From: an uncultured Chthoniobacterales bacterium
Lineage (GTDB): Bacteria; Verrucomicrobiota; Verrucomicrobiia; Chthoniobacterales; UBA10450
DNA length: 64,000 nt
Direction: 5' to 3'
Assembly (NCBI GenBank): GCA_902805675.1
Contig: CADCTA010000046.1
Span: 1-64,000, forward strand
In this document: one piece after another, positions 1 to 8,478 of the stretch
Layout of the letters: the number at the start of each line of letters is the position of its first letter
Position numbering within the stretch: position 1 is the stretch's first letter
Program-made: the position numbers and the translations under genes
The notes under the pieces: generated by a model
The model's input: the letters and a program-made list of their open reading frames with translations, nothing else
The model's database searches: none
What the model was told of the DNA's origin: nothing

Positions 1-817
1 GGTGCTCGTGGTGTGCAGCTTCGGCTCTGGCGGTGCGCCCCAGGCCGCGGTGGCGGAACCGCCGACGTCGAACCTGCTCCTCGCCTTCGGCGCAGCGATG
101 ACGCCGGTGCTCTTCGCCTACGGCGGATGGCAGACGTCCAGTTTTCTCGCGGGCGAGGTGCGCGATGCACCGCGGGTGTTGCCGCGCGCGCTGATTTTCG
201 GAGTCATCGGCGTGATCGTTGTCTACACCGCGGTGAACTTCGCTTACCTGCGCACGCTCGGGCCAGGTGGTCTGGCGGCGACCGCAACGCCAGCGTCGTC
301 GGCGATGAACACGCTGATCGGCCCGCGCGGCGGGCAGTTTATTGCTGCCGGCATCGCGTTCTCCGCCTTCGGATTTCTCGCCCAATCGATGCTGACGGCA
401 CCACGCGTCTACTTCGCGATGGCGGAAGATCGCGTGTTCTTTCGTGCGGTCGCATGGGTGCACCCGACAACGCGCGTGCCGGTGATCGCCATCGCGCTGC
501 AAGGCGTGTGGGCGATCGCGATCGCGCTGACGGGCACCTATGCGCAGGTGGTGAATTACGTCGTGGCGATGGATTGCATCTTTTTCGCGCTGACGGCCGC
601 CTGTCTCTTCGTGATGCGACGCAACAGCACTGGTGATGTGCGGTTTCGAGTTCCCGGTCATCCGTGGACCACGCTGCTGTTCATCGGCGCTGAGGTTCTC
701 GTGGTCATCAGCACCTTCGCGCATGATCCGGTGCGTTCGTTCATCGGCCTCGGGATCGCGGCTGCCGGATTGCCCGCCTATCTGCTCTGGACTGCGCGCA
801 ACAGGAGAGAGGCATGA
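1..817 (+). CDS. APC-family amino acid permease, 3' part
   Basis: About 271 residues of a membrane protein cut by the window edge; the apparent GTG at base 2 is probably not the true start, because family members run to about 450 residues. The visible part holds about seven hydrophobic segments (for example near residues 25-43, 62-83, 112-130 and 160-205) with the loop composition of the amino acid-polyamine-organocation superfamily, so it probably moves an amino acid or amine across the inner membrane. Its TGA overlaps the ATG of the next gene (ATGA), so the permease and aminotransferase are probably translated together and may handle the same amino acid. The substrate cannot be read from the sequence. 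Confidence 0.8.
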   Translation, partial: VLVVCSFGSGGAPQAAVAEPPTSNLLLAFGAAMTPVLFAYGGWQTSSFLAGEVRDAPRVLPRALIFGVIGVIVVYTAVNFAYLRTLGPGGLAATATPASSAMNTLIGPRGGQFIAAGIAFSAFGFLAQSMLTAPRVYFAMAEDRVFFRAVAWVHPTTRVPVIAIALQGVWAIAIALTGTYAQVVNYVVAMDCIFFALTAACLFVMRRNSTGDVRFRVPGHPWTTLLFIGAEVLVVISTFAHDPVRSFIGLGIAAAGLPAYLLWTARNRREA

Positions 818-1926
818 GCGAGCCGAGACGCACCATGCGGGCGCGCTACATGGAGTGGGCGAAGATGCGTTCAGCAGCGCGCTTCAACCTCGCAACGAGC
901 GGCATCGTGAGTGTAGCGATGCACGAGTTTCCGCTGCGTATCGAGGAGCTGGAGGTGACGCGAGCGGGCGGGTACGGCTACGAGCCGTTGCAGGAACGAC
1001 TCGCGCGGCACGCCGGGGTGACGAAGGACTGCGTCGTCTCGGCGGAAGGAACCACCTTTGCGAATCATCTCGCGATGGCGGCCATCCTTGCGCCTGGCGA
1101 TGAGGTGCTGATCGAGCAGCCGACGTACATGCCCGTCGTTGATCTCGCAGAGTATCTGGGCGCGCGGGTGAAGCGTTTTGCGCGGAGGTTCGAGAACGGC
1201 TTCGCGATCGATGTGGAAGAGCTGGAGCGAGCGATCACACCCGCCACGCGCTTGATCGTGTTGACGAATCTCCACAATCCGAGCAGCGCCCCGCTTCCCG
1301 CGGAGACGCTGCGCGTCGTCGCCGAAACTGCGCTGCGTGCAGGTGCGCTTGTGCTGGTGGACGAAGCGTACCGCGAGCTGGTGCCGGACGGCACCGCGCC
1401 GTCCGCCTTCGCCATCGGTGAAGAGCTCGGAGCAGAGAACCCGTTCGTCCTGACGAATAGCCTGACGAAGGTGTATGGCCTGAGCGGACTGCGCTGCGGC
1501 TGGATCGTCGCGCAGCCGGAGCTCGCGCAACGCATGTGGTTGCTGAACGATCTGTTCGCCGCGAACCCGGCGCACGCCGCCGAGCGCCTGAGTGTGATGG
1601 CGCTCGACAATATCGGAACGTTCGGTGAGCGCACCCGCGCGCTGCTCGCGGCGAATCGGCCGCTGCTCGATGCATTCCTCGATTCGCGCTCCGACCTGGA
1701 GTGCTTCCGCCCAGCAGCAGGCACAGTCGTGTTCCCGAGGCTGAACCGCGGCGATCCCGAATCGTTCTTCAAACTGCTGCGCGATAAGTATGAAACCACC
1801 GTAGTGCCTGGCCACTTCTTTGAGATGCCTCAGCATTTCCGGCTCGGGATCAGCGGCGCGACGGAGGAGCTGCGCGGCGGATTGGAACGACTCGGCGCGG
1901 CGCTCGACGAGATCGCCCGCAGCTAA
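814..1926 (+). CDS. PLP-dependent class I/II aminotransferase
   Basis: A 370-residue fold-type I aminotransferase. Visible landmarks are the substrate/PLP loop NLHNPSS (around residue 152), the PLP-ring aspartate in LVDEAYR (Asp183) and the Schiff-base lysine in NSLTKVYGLSGLRCGW (Lys219), with a small C-terminal domain after residue 285. Family members move an amino group between an amino acid and a 2-oxo acid. The start is fixed by a four-base overlap with the upstream permease gene, which suggests that the imported substrate, or a product of it, is transaminated. The sequence resembles the diverse branch containing capreomycidine-synthase-like enzymes as much as classical aspartate aminotransferases, so the amino acid specificity is open. 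Confidence 0.85.
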   Translation: MSEPRRTMRARYMEWAKMRSAARFNLATSGIVSVAMHEFPLRIEELEVTRAGGYGYEPLQERLARHAGVTKDCVVSAEGTTFANHLAMAAILAPGDEVLIEQPTYMPVVDLAEYLGARVKRFARRFENGFAIDVEELERAITPATRLIVLTNLHNPSSAPLPAETLRVVAETALRAGALVLVDEAYRELVPDGTAPSAFAIGEELGAENPFVLTNSLTKVYGLSGLRCGWIVAQPELAQRMWLLNDLFAANPAHAAERLSVMALDNIGTFGERTRALLAANRPLLDAFLDSRSDLECFRPAAGTVVFPRLNRGDPESFFKLLRDKYETTVVPGHFFEMPQHFRLGISGATEELRGGLERLGAALDEIARS

Positions 1927-3539
1927 GCCGGCGCTTTCTCGATCGAGACCTGATGCGGGTAGGGGATCTCGATTCCCTCACGCTTGAACGCTTCGATGAT
2001 GCGCTTGCGGAAATCGCGCGCGACCTGTCCGTGTGTGCCGGGCTTCACTCGCGTGGTCGTTCGGATGATGACCTCCGACGGGCCGAGCTTTTCCACTCCG
2101 CGCACCTCGGTCGGCTCGAGCACGCTCGGGTGCTGCTCGTTCAACTCGCGCCCGAGCTCTGCAAGCAGCGCGAAGACGCGATCGAGATCAGCGTCGTAGG
2201 CGACGCCGACTTCCACGACGGCAAACGTGTAACTCTTCGAGAAGTTCACGATGCCGCTGAGCTGGCCGTTGCGCACGATGTGGAGCGCGCCGTTCGGATC
2301 GCGCAGCCGCGTCGTACGCAGCTGGATCGCTTCCACCGTGCCGCGCGCCGCCCCGACTTCGATGTAGTCGCCGACGAGGAAGATGTTCTCGAAGAGGATG
2401 AAAAGGCCGGAGACCACGTCGTTGATGACCGGCTGCGCGCCGAAGCCGACCACGATGCCGACGATGCCCGCGCCGGCGAGCAGCGGGAATGGATTGATGC
2501 CGATGACGTTGAGCATCAGCACGATCGCGCCGAACCAGACGAGCGACGCGAGGAAGCTCTTCACCATCGGCATGAGCGTGGCGCGCTGCTGCAGCTCGAG
2601 CTCTGACATGTGCGCCGTCGCGGGTGAAGGGCGATCGACGAGCAGGTTGCAGATCTCGATCGCGACCCGCGCGAGGAAGAAGATGCCGATGATCTGGATG
2701 ACCATCGGACCCCACGCGGCGAACTGCGCGATGAAGCCGGTCTGCAGCATCACCAGCGCTGCGACGGTGACGTAGATGGCGTATTCGAGGCAGCGACGGA
2801 GCAGCGGCACGAGGCTGCGCAGGTCGTGATAGAAACGGAGGATGTTGTCGCGGCTCGCGAAACGGGTGGTGAGCGCGTCGAGCGTGTCGACGATTGCGGC
2901 GACGGCTTTCACGACGAGGAGCCCGATGGAGATGATCAGGTAAATGCGGAGGGCGAGGAAGACGTAGCCGGCGATCTCCGGCGGCACCTGCAGCCATAAC
3001 GCGGTATAGCCGAGCACGAGCAGCCAGATGGCATTCGAGGCAATGGCGCTCAGGCCTTTGAAGAAAGCCTCTACGCTCTCGTCGTTCGCTTTCATGCGAT
3101 CACCGCGCTTCACGCGCGCCTGCAGCCGCAGCAGCAACCGGCGGACGATTCGCACCGCAACGGTGGCGAGGACGACGAGCGCCAGCGCTTTGACGAGGCC
3201 GACGCCGAGCGCCGCGAAGAAGCCGGGCGGAATGCGCGACAATGTCGCAACCGTCTCAGCGTAGATGCCGCTGCCGCGGTATGCGGCGTAAGCGTTGACT
3301 GCGGCGAGTGCCACGACGGCGACGCCGAAGATTAGCACGAGGAGCGCCGTCAGGTTGCGCAGGATGGTCGTGAGGAGCCCGGCATGCTTCTCCGCACGCG
3401 GTGAGCGCGAGAGCCTGCGGAAGATTGTGCCGATCAGGAACCGGAAGACGAGGAGCACGGCAGCTACGAGCAGGAGCTCCGCTCCGACGACGGCGGCGTC
3501 GCGGTATGCAGGTGGCATCTCCTGGAGCTGTTGCAGCAT
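1923..3539 (-). CDS. MscS-family mechanosensitive ion channel
   Basis: A 538-residue inner-membrane protein with an extended N-terminal region carrying several membrane spans (about residues 15-300), then the MscS core. The pore-lining helix is glycine/alanine-rich (PLLAGAGIVGIVVGFGAQPV, about residues 350-370) and is followed by the beta domain segment FLVGDYIEVG...GTVEAIQLRTTRLRDPNG typical of MscS. MscS channels open under membrane tension and release solutes during hypo-osmotic shock. The length resembles the larger YbdG/MscM-like members rather than the 286-residue MscS. It converges on the aminotransferase gene with a four-base overlap of 3' ends, and is divergent from the lysozyme-like gene. 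Confidence 0.9.
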   Translation of the reverse strand: MLQQLQEMPPAYRDAAVVGAELLLVAAVLLVFRFLIGTIFRRLSRSPRAEKHAGLLTTILRNLTALLVLIFGVAVVALAAVNAYAAYRGSGIYAETVATLSRIPPGFFAALGVGLVKALALVVLATVAVRIVRRLLLRLQARVKRGDRMKANDESVEAFFKGLSAIASNAIWLLVLGYTALWLQVPPEIAGYVFLALRIYLIISIGLLVVKAVAAIVDTLDALTTRFASRDNILRFYHDLRSLVPLLRRCLEYAIYVTVAALVMLQTGFIAQFAAWGPMVIQIIGIFFLARVAIEICNLLVDRPSPATAHMSELELQQRATLMPMVKSFLASLVWFGAIVLMLNVIGINPFPLLAGAGIVGIVVGFGAQPVINDVVSGLFILFENIFLVGDYIEVGAARGTVEAIQLRTTRLRDPNGALHIVRNGQLSGIVNFSKSYTFAVVEVGVAYDADLDRVFALLAELGRELNEQHPSVLEPTEVRGVEKLGPSEVIIRTTTRVKPGTHGQVARDFRKRIIEAFKREGIEIPYPHQVSIEKAPA

Positions 3540-3613
3540 CGGCGGAATACGTAGAGCAACTTCGGCGCGGATGCAGCGTTTACGTTGAGAGCGACCCGCT
3601 TATGATCCGCACC

Positions 3614-4387
3614 ATGAAATTTCCGGTGATCTGCATTCTCGCGGTGCTGCAAGCGCTGCAGCTCTCGGCCGCGGCGATGAGCAACAGCGTCGTCAACATG
3701 TCGCACTACGATCTGATGCGCGTCGACTTCGACCGCATGCGGAACGAGGGCATCGTTGGCGCAATTCACGAGTCGAGTTATCCGCCGTACGTGCGCGATG
3801 ATAAATATTTCCGCCGCCAGGTGGATGCGACGCGCGCTGGGTTGCTCTGGGGCGCCTACCACTTCGCGAATGCGCGCGATCCGGTTCGCCAGGCCGACTT
3901 CTTCGTCGACACGGTCGCGGCAGCGTGGCGACGCGCCGATCCCAGCGGCCGGCCCGAGCGGGTCCTGATGGTGCTCGATTTTGAAAAGAACGGCCACTAT
4001 CCCGGCGGCACGATGAGGGTGGAGCAGGCGGTCGCCTTCGTGGAGCGCGTGCGGCAGCGCACGGGCAAATACCCGGGATTTTACTCGAACGAGAACCGGA
4101 TTCGAACGGTGCTGAACAGCCCGAGTGTCAGCCCGGCATACAAGCGCGTCCTGGCGAATTGCTGGCTGTGGGTCGCGAATTACACTTACGCCCCGCGTGA
4201 CATGTCGCCATGGCGGCGCTGGCACATGTGGCAATACACCGGCGATGGGAAATGCCTCCTCCGGCCGCGCTCGGAGTTCCCGAAGAACATTGCCAACATC
4301 AAGAACGCTGAGCGCAACATGTTCTACGCAGAGCGCGGCTCGCTGCGGCAATTCTGGCAGCAGCACGGCTGGAAGGTGAGCGACTGA
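3614..4387 (+). CDS. secreted GH25 lysozyme-like glycosyl hydrolase
   Basis: A 257-residue protein with a signal peptide (MKFPVICILAVLQALQLSAAA), so it acts outside the cytoplasm. The body matches glycoside hydrolase family 25: an N-terminal strand NMSHYD replaces the usual DVSxYQ, and the strand MVLDFEKN carries the D-x-E pair used for catalysis. WQYTGDGKC near the C-terminus is also typical. GH25 enzymes cut the MurNAc-GlcNAc bond of peptidoglycan. I chose ATG 3614 because it gives a compact signal peptide; ATG 3602 would add four residues. The reading frame is open further upstream, but that part overlaps the divergent mscS-like gene and is not plausible protein. Confidence 0.85.
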   Translation: MKFPVICILAVLQALQLSAAAMSNSVVNMSHYDLMRVDFDRMRNEGIVGAIHESSYPPYVRDDKYFRRQVDATRAGLLWGAYHFANARDPVRQADFFVDTVAAAWRRADPSGRPERVLMVLDFEKNGHYPGGTMRVEQAVAFVERVRQRTGKYPGFYSNENRIRTVLNSPSVSPAYKRVLANCWLWVANYTYAPRDMSPWRRWHMWQYTGDGKCLLRPRSEFPKNIANIKNAERNMFYAERGSLRQFWQQHGWKVSD

Positions 4388-4611
4388 GCTCGGGCGATCG
4401 TAAATAAGCAGCCGCGGAACAGCCGGATAAGCCGGACGTGCCGCCTTGATTCATGTCGCGATCGAGAGTGGGCACACGGCAAGATCGTGCTGAAGATCGG
4501 CGCCGACCAGCGCTGCCGGTACACGGAGCGAGTGCGTCGGCGCGTCGGGTCAGGCGTAAGATTTCCTCGCATTCACGCCGTTGCTGCTCGAAGATCGCCG
4601 CCCTTTCACGG

Positions 4612-6141
4612 ATGAAGATCAGGCGCGCGCTCATATCGGTTTCGGACAAAACGGGGATTGCTGATTTCGCGCGGGCGCTGGAGGCGCAGGGCGTCGACAT
4701 CATCTCGACTGGCGGCACGGCGGAGTTGCTGCGCCAGCAGAGCGTCCCGGTGCGCGACATCTCCAGCTTCACCGATTACCCGGAGGTGCTCGAAGGCCGG
4801 GTGAAAACGCTGCATCCGCGCGTGCACGGCGGCCTGCTCTACAAGCGCGGCAACGAGCTGCACGAGCAGCAGGCGAAGGAGCAGGGTTTCCAGCCGATCG
4901 ATCTTGTGGTGGTGAATCTCTACCCGTTCGAGCAGACGATCGCGAAACCCGACGTCACTCTCGCAGAAGCGATCGAGCAGATCGATATCGGCGGGCCGTC
5001 GATGATCCGCAGCGCGGCGAAGAATTACGAATCGGTAACGGTGGTCGTCGACCCATCGGACTACGAGGCGGTGCTTGAAGCGCTGCGCGATAACGAAGGC
5101 GAGACCACGATGAAGCTGCGCGAGCGGCTCGCGATCAAGGCGTTCATCAAGACGTCCGAATACGACCGGACGATCGCCAATTTTCTCAACAAAGAGCAGA
5201 CGACCGACGCCTCGTTTTCAATCTCGCTGCCGCTCGTCTCGCGCCTCCGTTACGGCGAGAATCCGCACCAAACGGCGGCGCTCTACGGCGACTTCGACCA
5301 ATGCTTCGAGAAGCTGCACGGCAAGGAGCTCTCGTTTAACAACATTCTCGACATCAGCGCCGCGACGAACCTGATCGGCGAGTTCTCGGAGCCGACCGTC
5401 GCGATTCTCAAACACACGAATCCGTGCGGCGTGGGCAGCGACGAGGATCTCCGCGAAGCTTGGGAGAAGGCATTCGCAACCGACAAGCAGGCGCCGTTCG
5501 GTGGCATCATCATCTGCAATCGGCCGATCGACGAATCGCTCGCCAAAGCGATCAGTGAGATCTTCAGCGAAGTGATCATCGCGCCGGAGTTCGGGCCGCG
5601 AGCGCGCGCGCTGTTTCAGAAGAAGAAGAACCTGCGGCTGATTCGTAACCTGCCTGCAACGGATTCGAGCGTGTCGGAGATCGACGTCCGCTCGGTTTGT
5701 GGGGGCGTGCTTGTCCAGGATAAGGACCACGGCCAGCAAGTGGACCTAGCCACGAAGGTGGTGACGAAACGCGCGCCGACCGAGGCGGAGCTGGCTGCGA
5801 TGCTCTTCGGCTGGCGCGTGGTGAAGCATGTGAAATCGAACGCGATCGTATATGCGGGCGCGGATCGCACGCTCGGCATTGGCGCGGGGCAGATGTCGCG
5901 TGTGGATGCTTCGCGGATCGCGGTGTGGAAGGCGGAGGCCGCTGGCCTTTCGCTCGCTGGAAGCGCGGTGGCGAGCGATGCGTTCTTCCCGTTCGCGGAT
6001 GGGCTGCTGGCCGCAGCCGATGCTGGTGCGACGGCGGCGATCCAGCCGGGCGGCTCGGTGCGCGACGAGGAGGTCATCGCGGCGGCCAACGAGCGCAATA
6101 TGGCGATGATCTTCACCGGCGTGCGGCATTTCCGGCACTGA
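4612..6141 (+). CDS. purH: bifunctional AICAR transformylase/IMP cyclohydrolase
   Basis: A 509-residue enzyme for the last two steps of IMP synthesis: formyl transfer from 10-formyl-THF to AICAR, then ring closure of FAICAR. The N-terminal IMP cyclohydrolase domain (about 1-195) starts [12 protein letters not shown] and contains STGGT; the C-terminal transformylase domain contains the conserved KHTNPCG segment (about 266-272) and ends with the family-typical [13 protein letters not shown]...[11 protein letters not shown]. The frame is open back to 4453, but that extension is arginine-rich junk; ATG 4612 gives the family's normal N-terminus and length. It stands alone, with a palindromic repeat element after the stop. 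Confidence 0.97.
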   Translation: MKIRRALISVSDKTGIADFARALEAQGVDIISTGGTAELLRQQSVPVRDISSFTDYPEVLEGRVKTLHPRVHGGLLYKRGNELHEQQAKEQGFQPIDLVVVNLYPFEQTIAKPDVTLAEAIEQIDIGGPSMIRSAAKNYESVTVVVDPSDYEAVLEALRDNEGETTMKLRERLAIKAFIKTSEYDRTIANFLNKEQTTDASFSISLPLVSRLRYGENPHQTAALYGDFDQCFEKLHGKELSFNNILDISAATNLIGEFSEPTVAILKHTNPCGVGSDEDLREAWEKAFATDKQAPFGGIIICNRPIDESLAKAISEIFSEVIIAPEFGPRARALFQKKKNLRLIRNLPATDSSVSEIDVRSVCGGVLVQDKDHGQQVDLATKVVTKRAPTEAELAAMLFGWRVVKHVKSNAIVYAGADRTLGIGAGQMSRVDASRIAVWKAEAAGLSLAGSAVASDAFFPFADGLLAAADAGATAAIQPGGSVRDEEVIAAANERNMAMIFTGVRHFRH

Positions 6142-6179
6142 CAGCAATTCGGCGCGATCTATCACACCGCGGCCATCGG

Positions 6180-6349
6180 TCATCCTGAGTCGCGGAGACG
6201 ACGAAGGACCTCACGCAATCACCTTGCAACGGCTGCGGCGCGTGGAGATATGGCGGATTGATGATCGTCGATCATCGCGGAGCGCAGGATAACGAACATC
6301 AGCGGCTGGGCGTGAGGTCCTTCGGCGTCTTCGCTGCCTCAGGATGACC
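6180..6349. repeat. family A palindromic element, copy 1
   Basis: The left arm begins CATCCTGAGTCGCGGAGACG and ends in GAAGGACCTCACGC; the right arm is its imperfect reverse complement and ends in TCAGGATGACC. The central spacer of about 90 bases is not shared with the other copies. It fills the gap between purH and the broken DUF4410-like gene. Confidence 0.9.
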
Positions 6350-6419
6350 GACTCGCGTCTCCCACCTCACCGGTCAGCATGATTGCTTTCATCGCGAGCA
6401 CACCCGCTAAGCCGGCGGA

Positions 6420-7011
6420 ATGAAAGCTTTGCGTCTAATTGGCTTCGCCGTCCTCGCTGCGTTTCTGCCGTTCCAGCCGCGTGCGCAAAAAGGCCGTGCC
6501 ACGAAACCCGGCAAGTAGACGGGTTTCTACGACATCGATGAAGGGACGATCGTGCAGCCGTTCCAGGCGAAGAACTACAACCGCATCGTGGTGCAGCGAC
6601 GGAAACGCGTCGACCGCTCCGCTGCCCGCGCCGAGCGACAACAGCTACGCAGAGGTGAAGGCGGCGCTGGCTAATAGCACGGAGCCGTTCACCGAAGGCC
6701 TGCGCGAAAAGGCTGGCGTGCAGGTGCAGCCCGGCGCCCCCGGTCCGAACGCCCTCGTCATTCGCGCGCGCATCACGAAGAGCGATCCGGGATCGAAAGC
6801 GGCGCGTTACTGGGCAAGCTTCGGCGCGGGCGCGGCGAAGGTCGGCATCTCGGGTGAAATCGTCGACGGCGGCACCGGCAAAGTGCTGGCGCGGTGTACG
6901 CAGGAACGCCGCTCCGGCGTCCGTCTGTTCGGCGGCGGCTACCGTGAGCTACTGGAGCGTTCGCTGAAGCAGATCGGCGGAGACGTGGCGCGTTTGATCC
7001 GCGCCTTTTAG
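6420..7011 (+). pseudogene. broken DUF4410-like secreted protein gene
   Basis: From ATG 6420 the translation gives a clear signal peptide (MKALRLIGFAVLAAFLPFQ) and then meets an in-frame TAG at 6516-6518. The same frame continues with plausible protein (TGFYDIDEGTIVQPFQAKNY) to about 6590, after which the sensible protein moves to another frame: SDNSYAEVKAALANSTEPF through GKVLARCTQERRSGV to the stop at 7011. The second half resembles DUF4410 proteins, small exported proteins of unknown function. Two independent lesions, one nonsense and one frameshift near 6590-6610, argue for a decayed gene rather than one sequencing error, although low-coverage assembly errors cannot be excluded. Confidence 0.7.
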
Positions 7012-7051
7012 CGCTGCGGCAGATCCGCAGCGGCGAGTAGGCCAGCGCCGG

Positions 7052-8233
7052 CTACTTGCCGAGCGCCGTCCGGAGTTCCGCCTTGGCCGCTTCCACCTCA
7101 CGCGGCTGCGCATCGCACAAGAGCAGCGCCCGCAGCTTGTCGCCCTGGTAGTGGCGCACGACGAACTTCTTCTTCGCGTAAGCGCCGCGCAGCTCGACGC
7201 GAGTCGGTTGCATGCTGAAGTCGCCCACAAACTCGAGCTTCATATCGAACATCTCGGTCCAGAAATACGGCACCTGCTCGTAGCGGATGCGCTTCTTGCC
7301 GGTCATGTTCGCGCCCGCGACCATGCCCTGCTCGCGTGCATTCTCCCAGTGGGTCTGGCGGCGCACGCCGCCCATGATGCGGTCCGGGTAAAACGCGAGG
7401 TCGCCCACTGCGTAGATTCCTTTTTCCTCGGTCTCGAGATACTCGCTCACGGGCGAGCCATGCGGGCCGGAGAGCGGCGTGTTTCGCACCAGGTCGAGGT
7501 TCGGCTCGGCGCCACAGGCGACCACCGCCACACCGGCTGCGACTCGGTTTCCGCTCTTCGTCTGGATGTTGCGCAGCACGGTCTTGCCTTCGAAGCCGTT
7601 GAGGCTTTCGCCGCTGAGTAATGTGACGCCGCTTTTCACGTAGAGGGCCGTCAGCCACGCCGCTGTCTCAGGATCGAGATAGCGATTCAGCAGATTCTGC
7701 CCGCGATGCATCATGCTGACCTTGAACTTCATCTGCCGCAGGCTGGCCGCCGCCTCACAGGCAAGCAATCCGCCGCCGATGACCACGATGGCCTTCTCGA
7801 GACTCGCCATCTCGCGGAGAGCGAGCGCGTCGCGGATCGTGCGCAGGTAAATGACATTGCCGAGCGACACGCCTGCCACCGGCGGTCGCACCGGGCGGCT
7901 GCCCATCGCGAGCAGTGCTTTGTTAAACTCGATCGTCTCGCCATTGCCGAGCACCGCGAGGCGGCGATCAATGTTGAATTGCGTCACCATCGTCCCGAGC
8001 CGCGTCTCGATCTTGTGCGACTCGTACCAGCCCGGCTCGAGATGCGGCAGCTTCTTCAGCGGCGGCACTTTGTCGCGCAGAAATGTCTTGGAGAGCATCC
8101 AGCGCTTGTAGGGGAGGAGCTGCTCGGCACCTACGAGCGTCACGCTGCCGCGCTTGTCGTATTTCCGGATGCTTTCGCACGCGCTACCCCCGCCGATGCC
8201 GCTGCCTATGATGAGATAATCGCGCTGAATCAT
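7052..8233 (-). CDS. FAD/NAD(P)-dependent oxidoreductase (ferredoxin-reductase-like)
   Basis: A 393-residue flavoprotein of the pyridine nucleotide-disulfide oxidoreductase fold. It opens with the FAD dinucleotide-binding loop IIGSGIGGGSACESI, has a second nucleotide-binding loop VVIGGGLLACEAA (about residues 151-163) for NAD(P)H, and the FAD-closing motif IYAVGDLAFYPD (about 273-284). The layout resembles reductase components of aromatic dioxygenases and AIF-like or rubredoxin reductases. I see no redox-active CxxxxC pair. Such enzymes pass electrons from NAD(P)H to a ferredoxin or similar acceptor; no partner gene lies next to it, so its acceptor is unknown. Confidence 0.85.
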   Translation of the reverse strand: MIQRDYLIIGSGIGGGSACESIRKYDKRGSVTLVGAEQLLPYKRWMLSKTFLRDKVPPLKKLPHLEPGWYESHKIETRLGTMVTQFNIDRRLAVLGNGETIEFNKALLAMGSRPVRPPVAGVSLGNVIYLRTIRDALALREMASLEKAIVVIGGGLLACEAAASLRQMKFKVSMMHRGQNLLNRYLDPETAAWLTALYVKSGVTLLSGESLNGFEGKTVLRNIQTKSGNRVAAGVAVVACGAEPNLDLVRNTPLSGPHGSPVSEYLETEEKGIYAVGDLAFYPDRIMGGVRRQTHWENAREQGMVAGANMTGKKRIRYEQVPYFWTEMFDMKLEFVGDFSMQPTRVELRGAYAKKKFVVRHYQGDKLRALLLCDAQPREVEAAKAELRTALGK

Positions 8234-8365
8234 TTGGGAAAACGAAGACGATAGGAACTCGGCCTAGCCGGTGGCGAGGCAAAAATTCGAGGCAAGTGCG
8301 CGTTCGTTAGCTTGGGCAGGATCCTGAGACGACGGCGCAGGGTGAACGGCGAACCATTCGTCATC

Positions 8366-8468
8366 TGTCATTTCGACCGAAGTGGAGGAATCGCTTACCT
8401 GTTTCGGCGGCCAAGCGTGTGGTAATCAGCAGAGGTAAGCGATGTCTCGACTTCGCTCGACATAACAA
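8366..8468. repeat. family B palindromic element, copy 1 (divergent)
   Basis: The left arm GTCATTTCGACCGAAGTGG runs on into GAATCGCTTACCT, and the right arm begins AGGTAAGCGATGTCTCGACT and ends in CGCTCGACATAAC. The arms pair with mismatches. The inner sequence differs from the other family B copies, which carry GAATCCCGTGGC here. It occupies the middle of the 245-base gap between two minus-strand genes. Confidence 0.7.
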
Positions 8469-8478
8469 ACGGGCGCTC

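Noticed and set aside
871..1836. Long antisense frame (321 codons) within the aminotransferase gene
   Set aside because: Shadow frame typical of GC-rich DNA; no recognisable motifs, while the sense frame has all the aminotransferase motifs.
4453..4611. N-terminal extension of purH
   Set aside because: Arginine-rich sequence not found in PurH; ATG 4612 gives the normal start.
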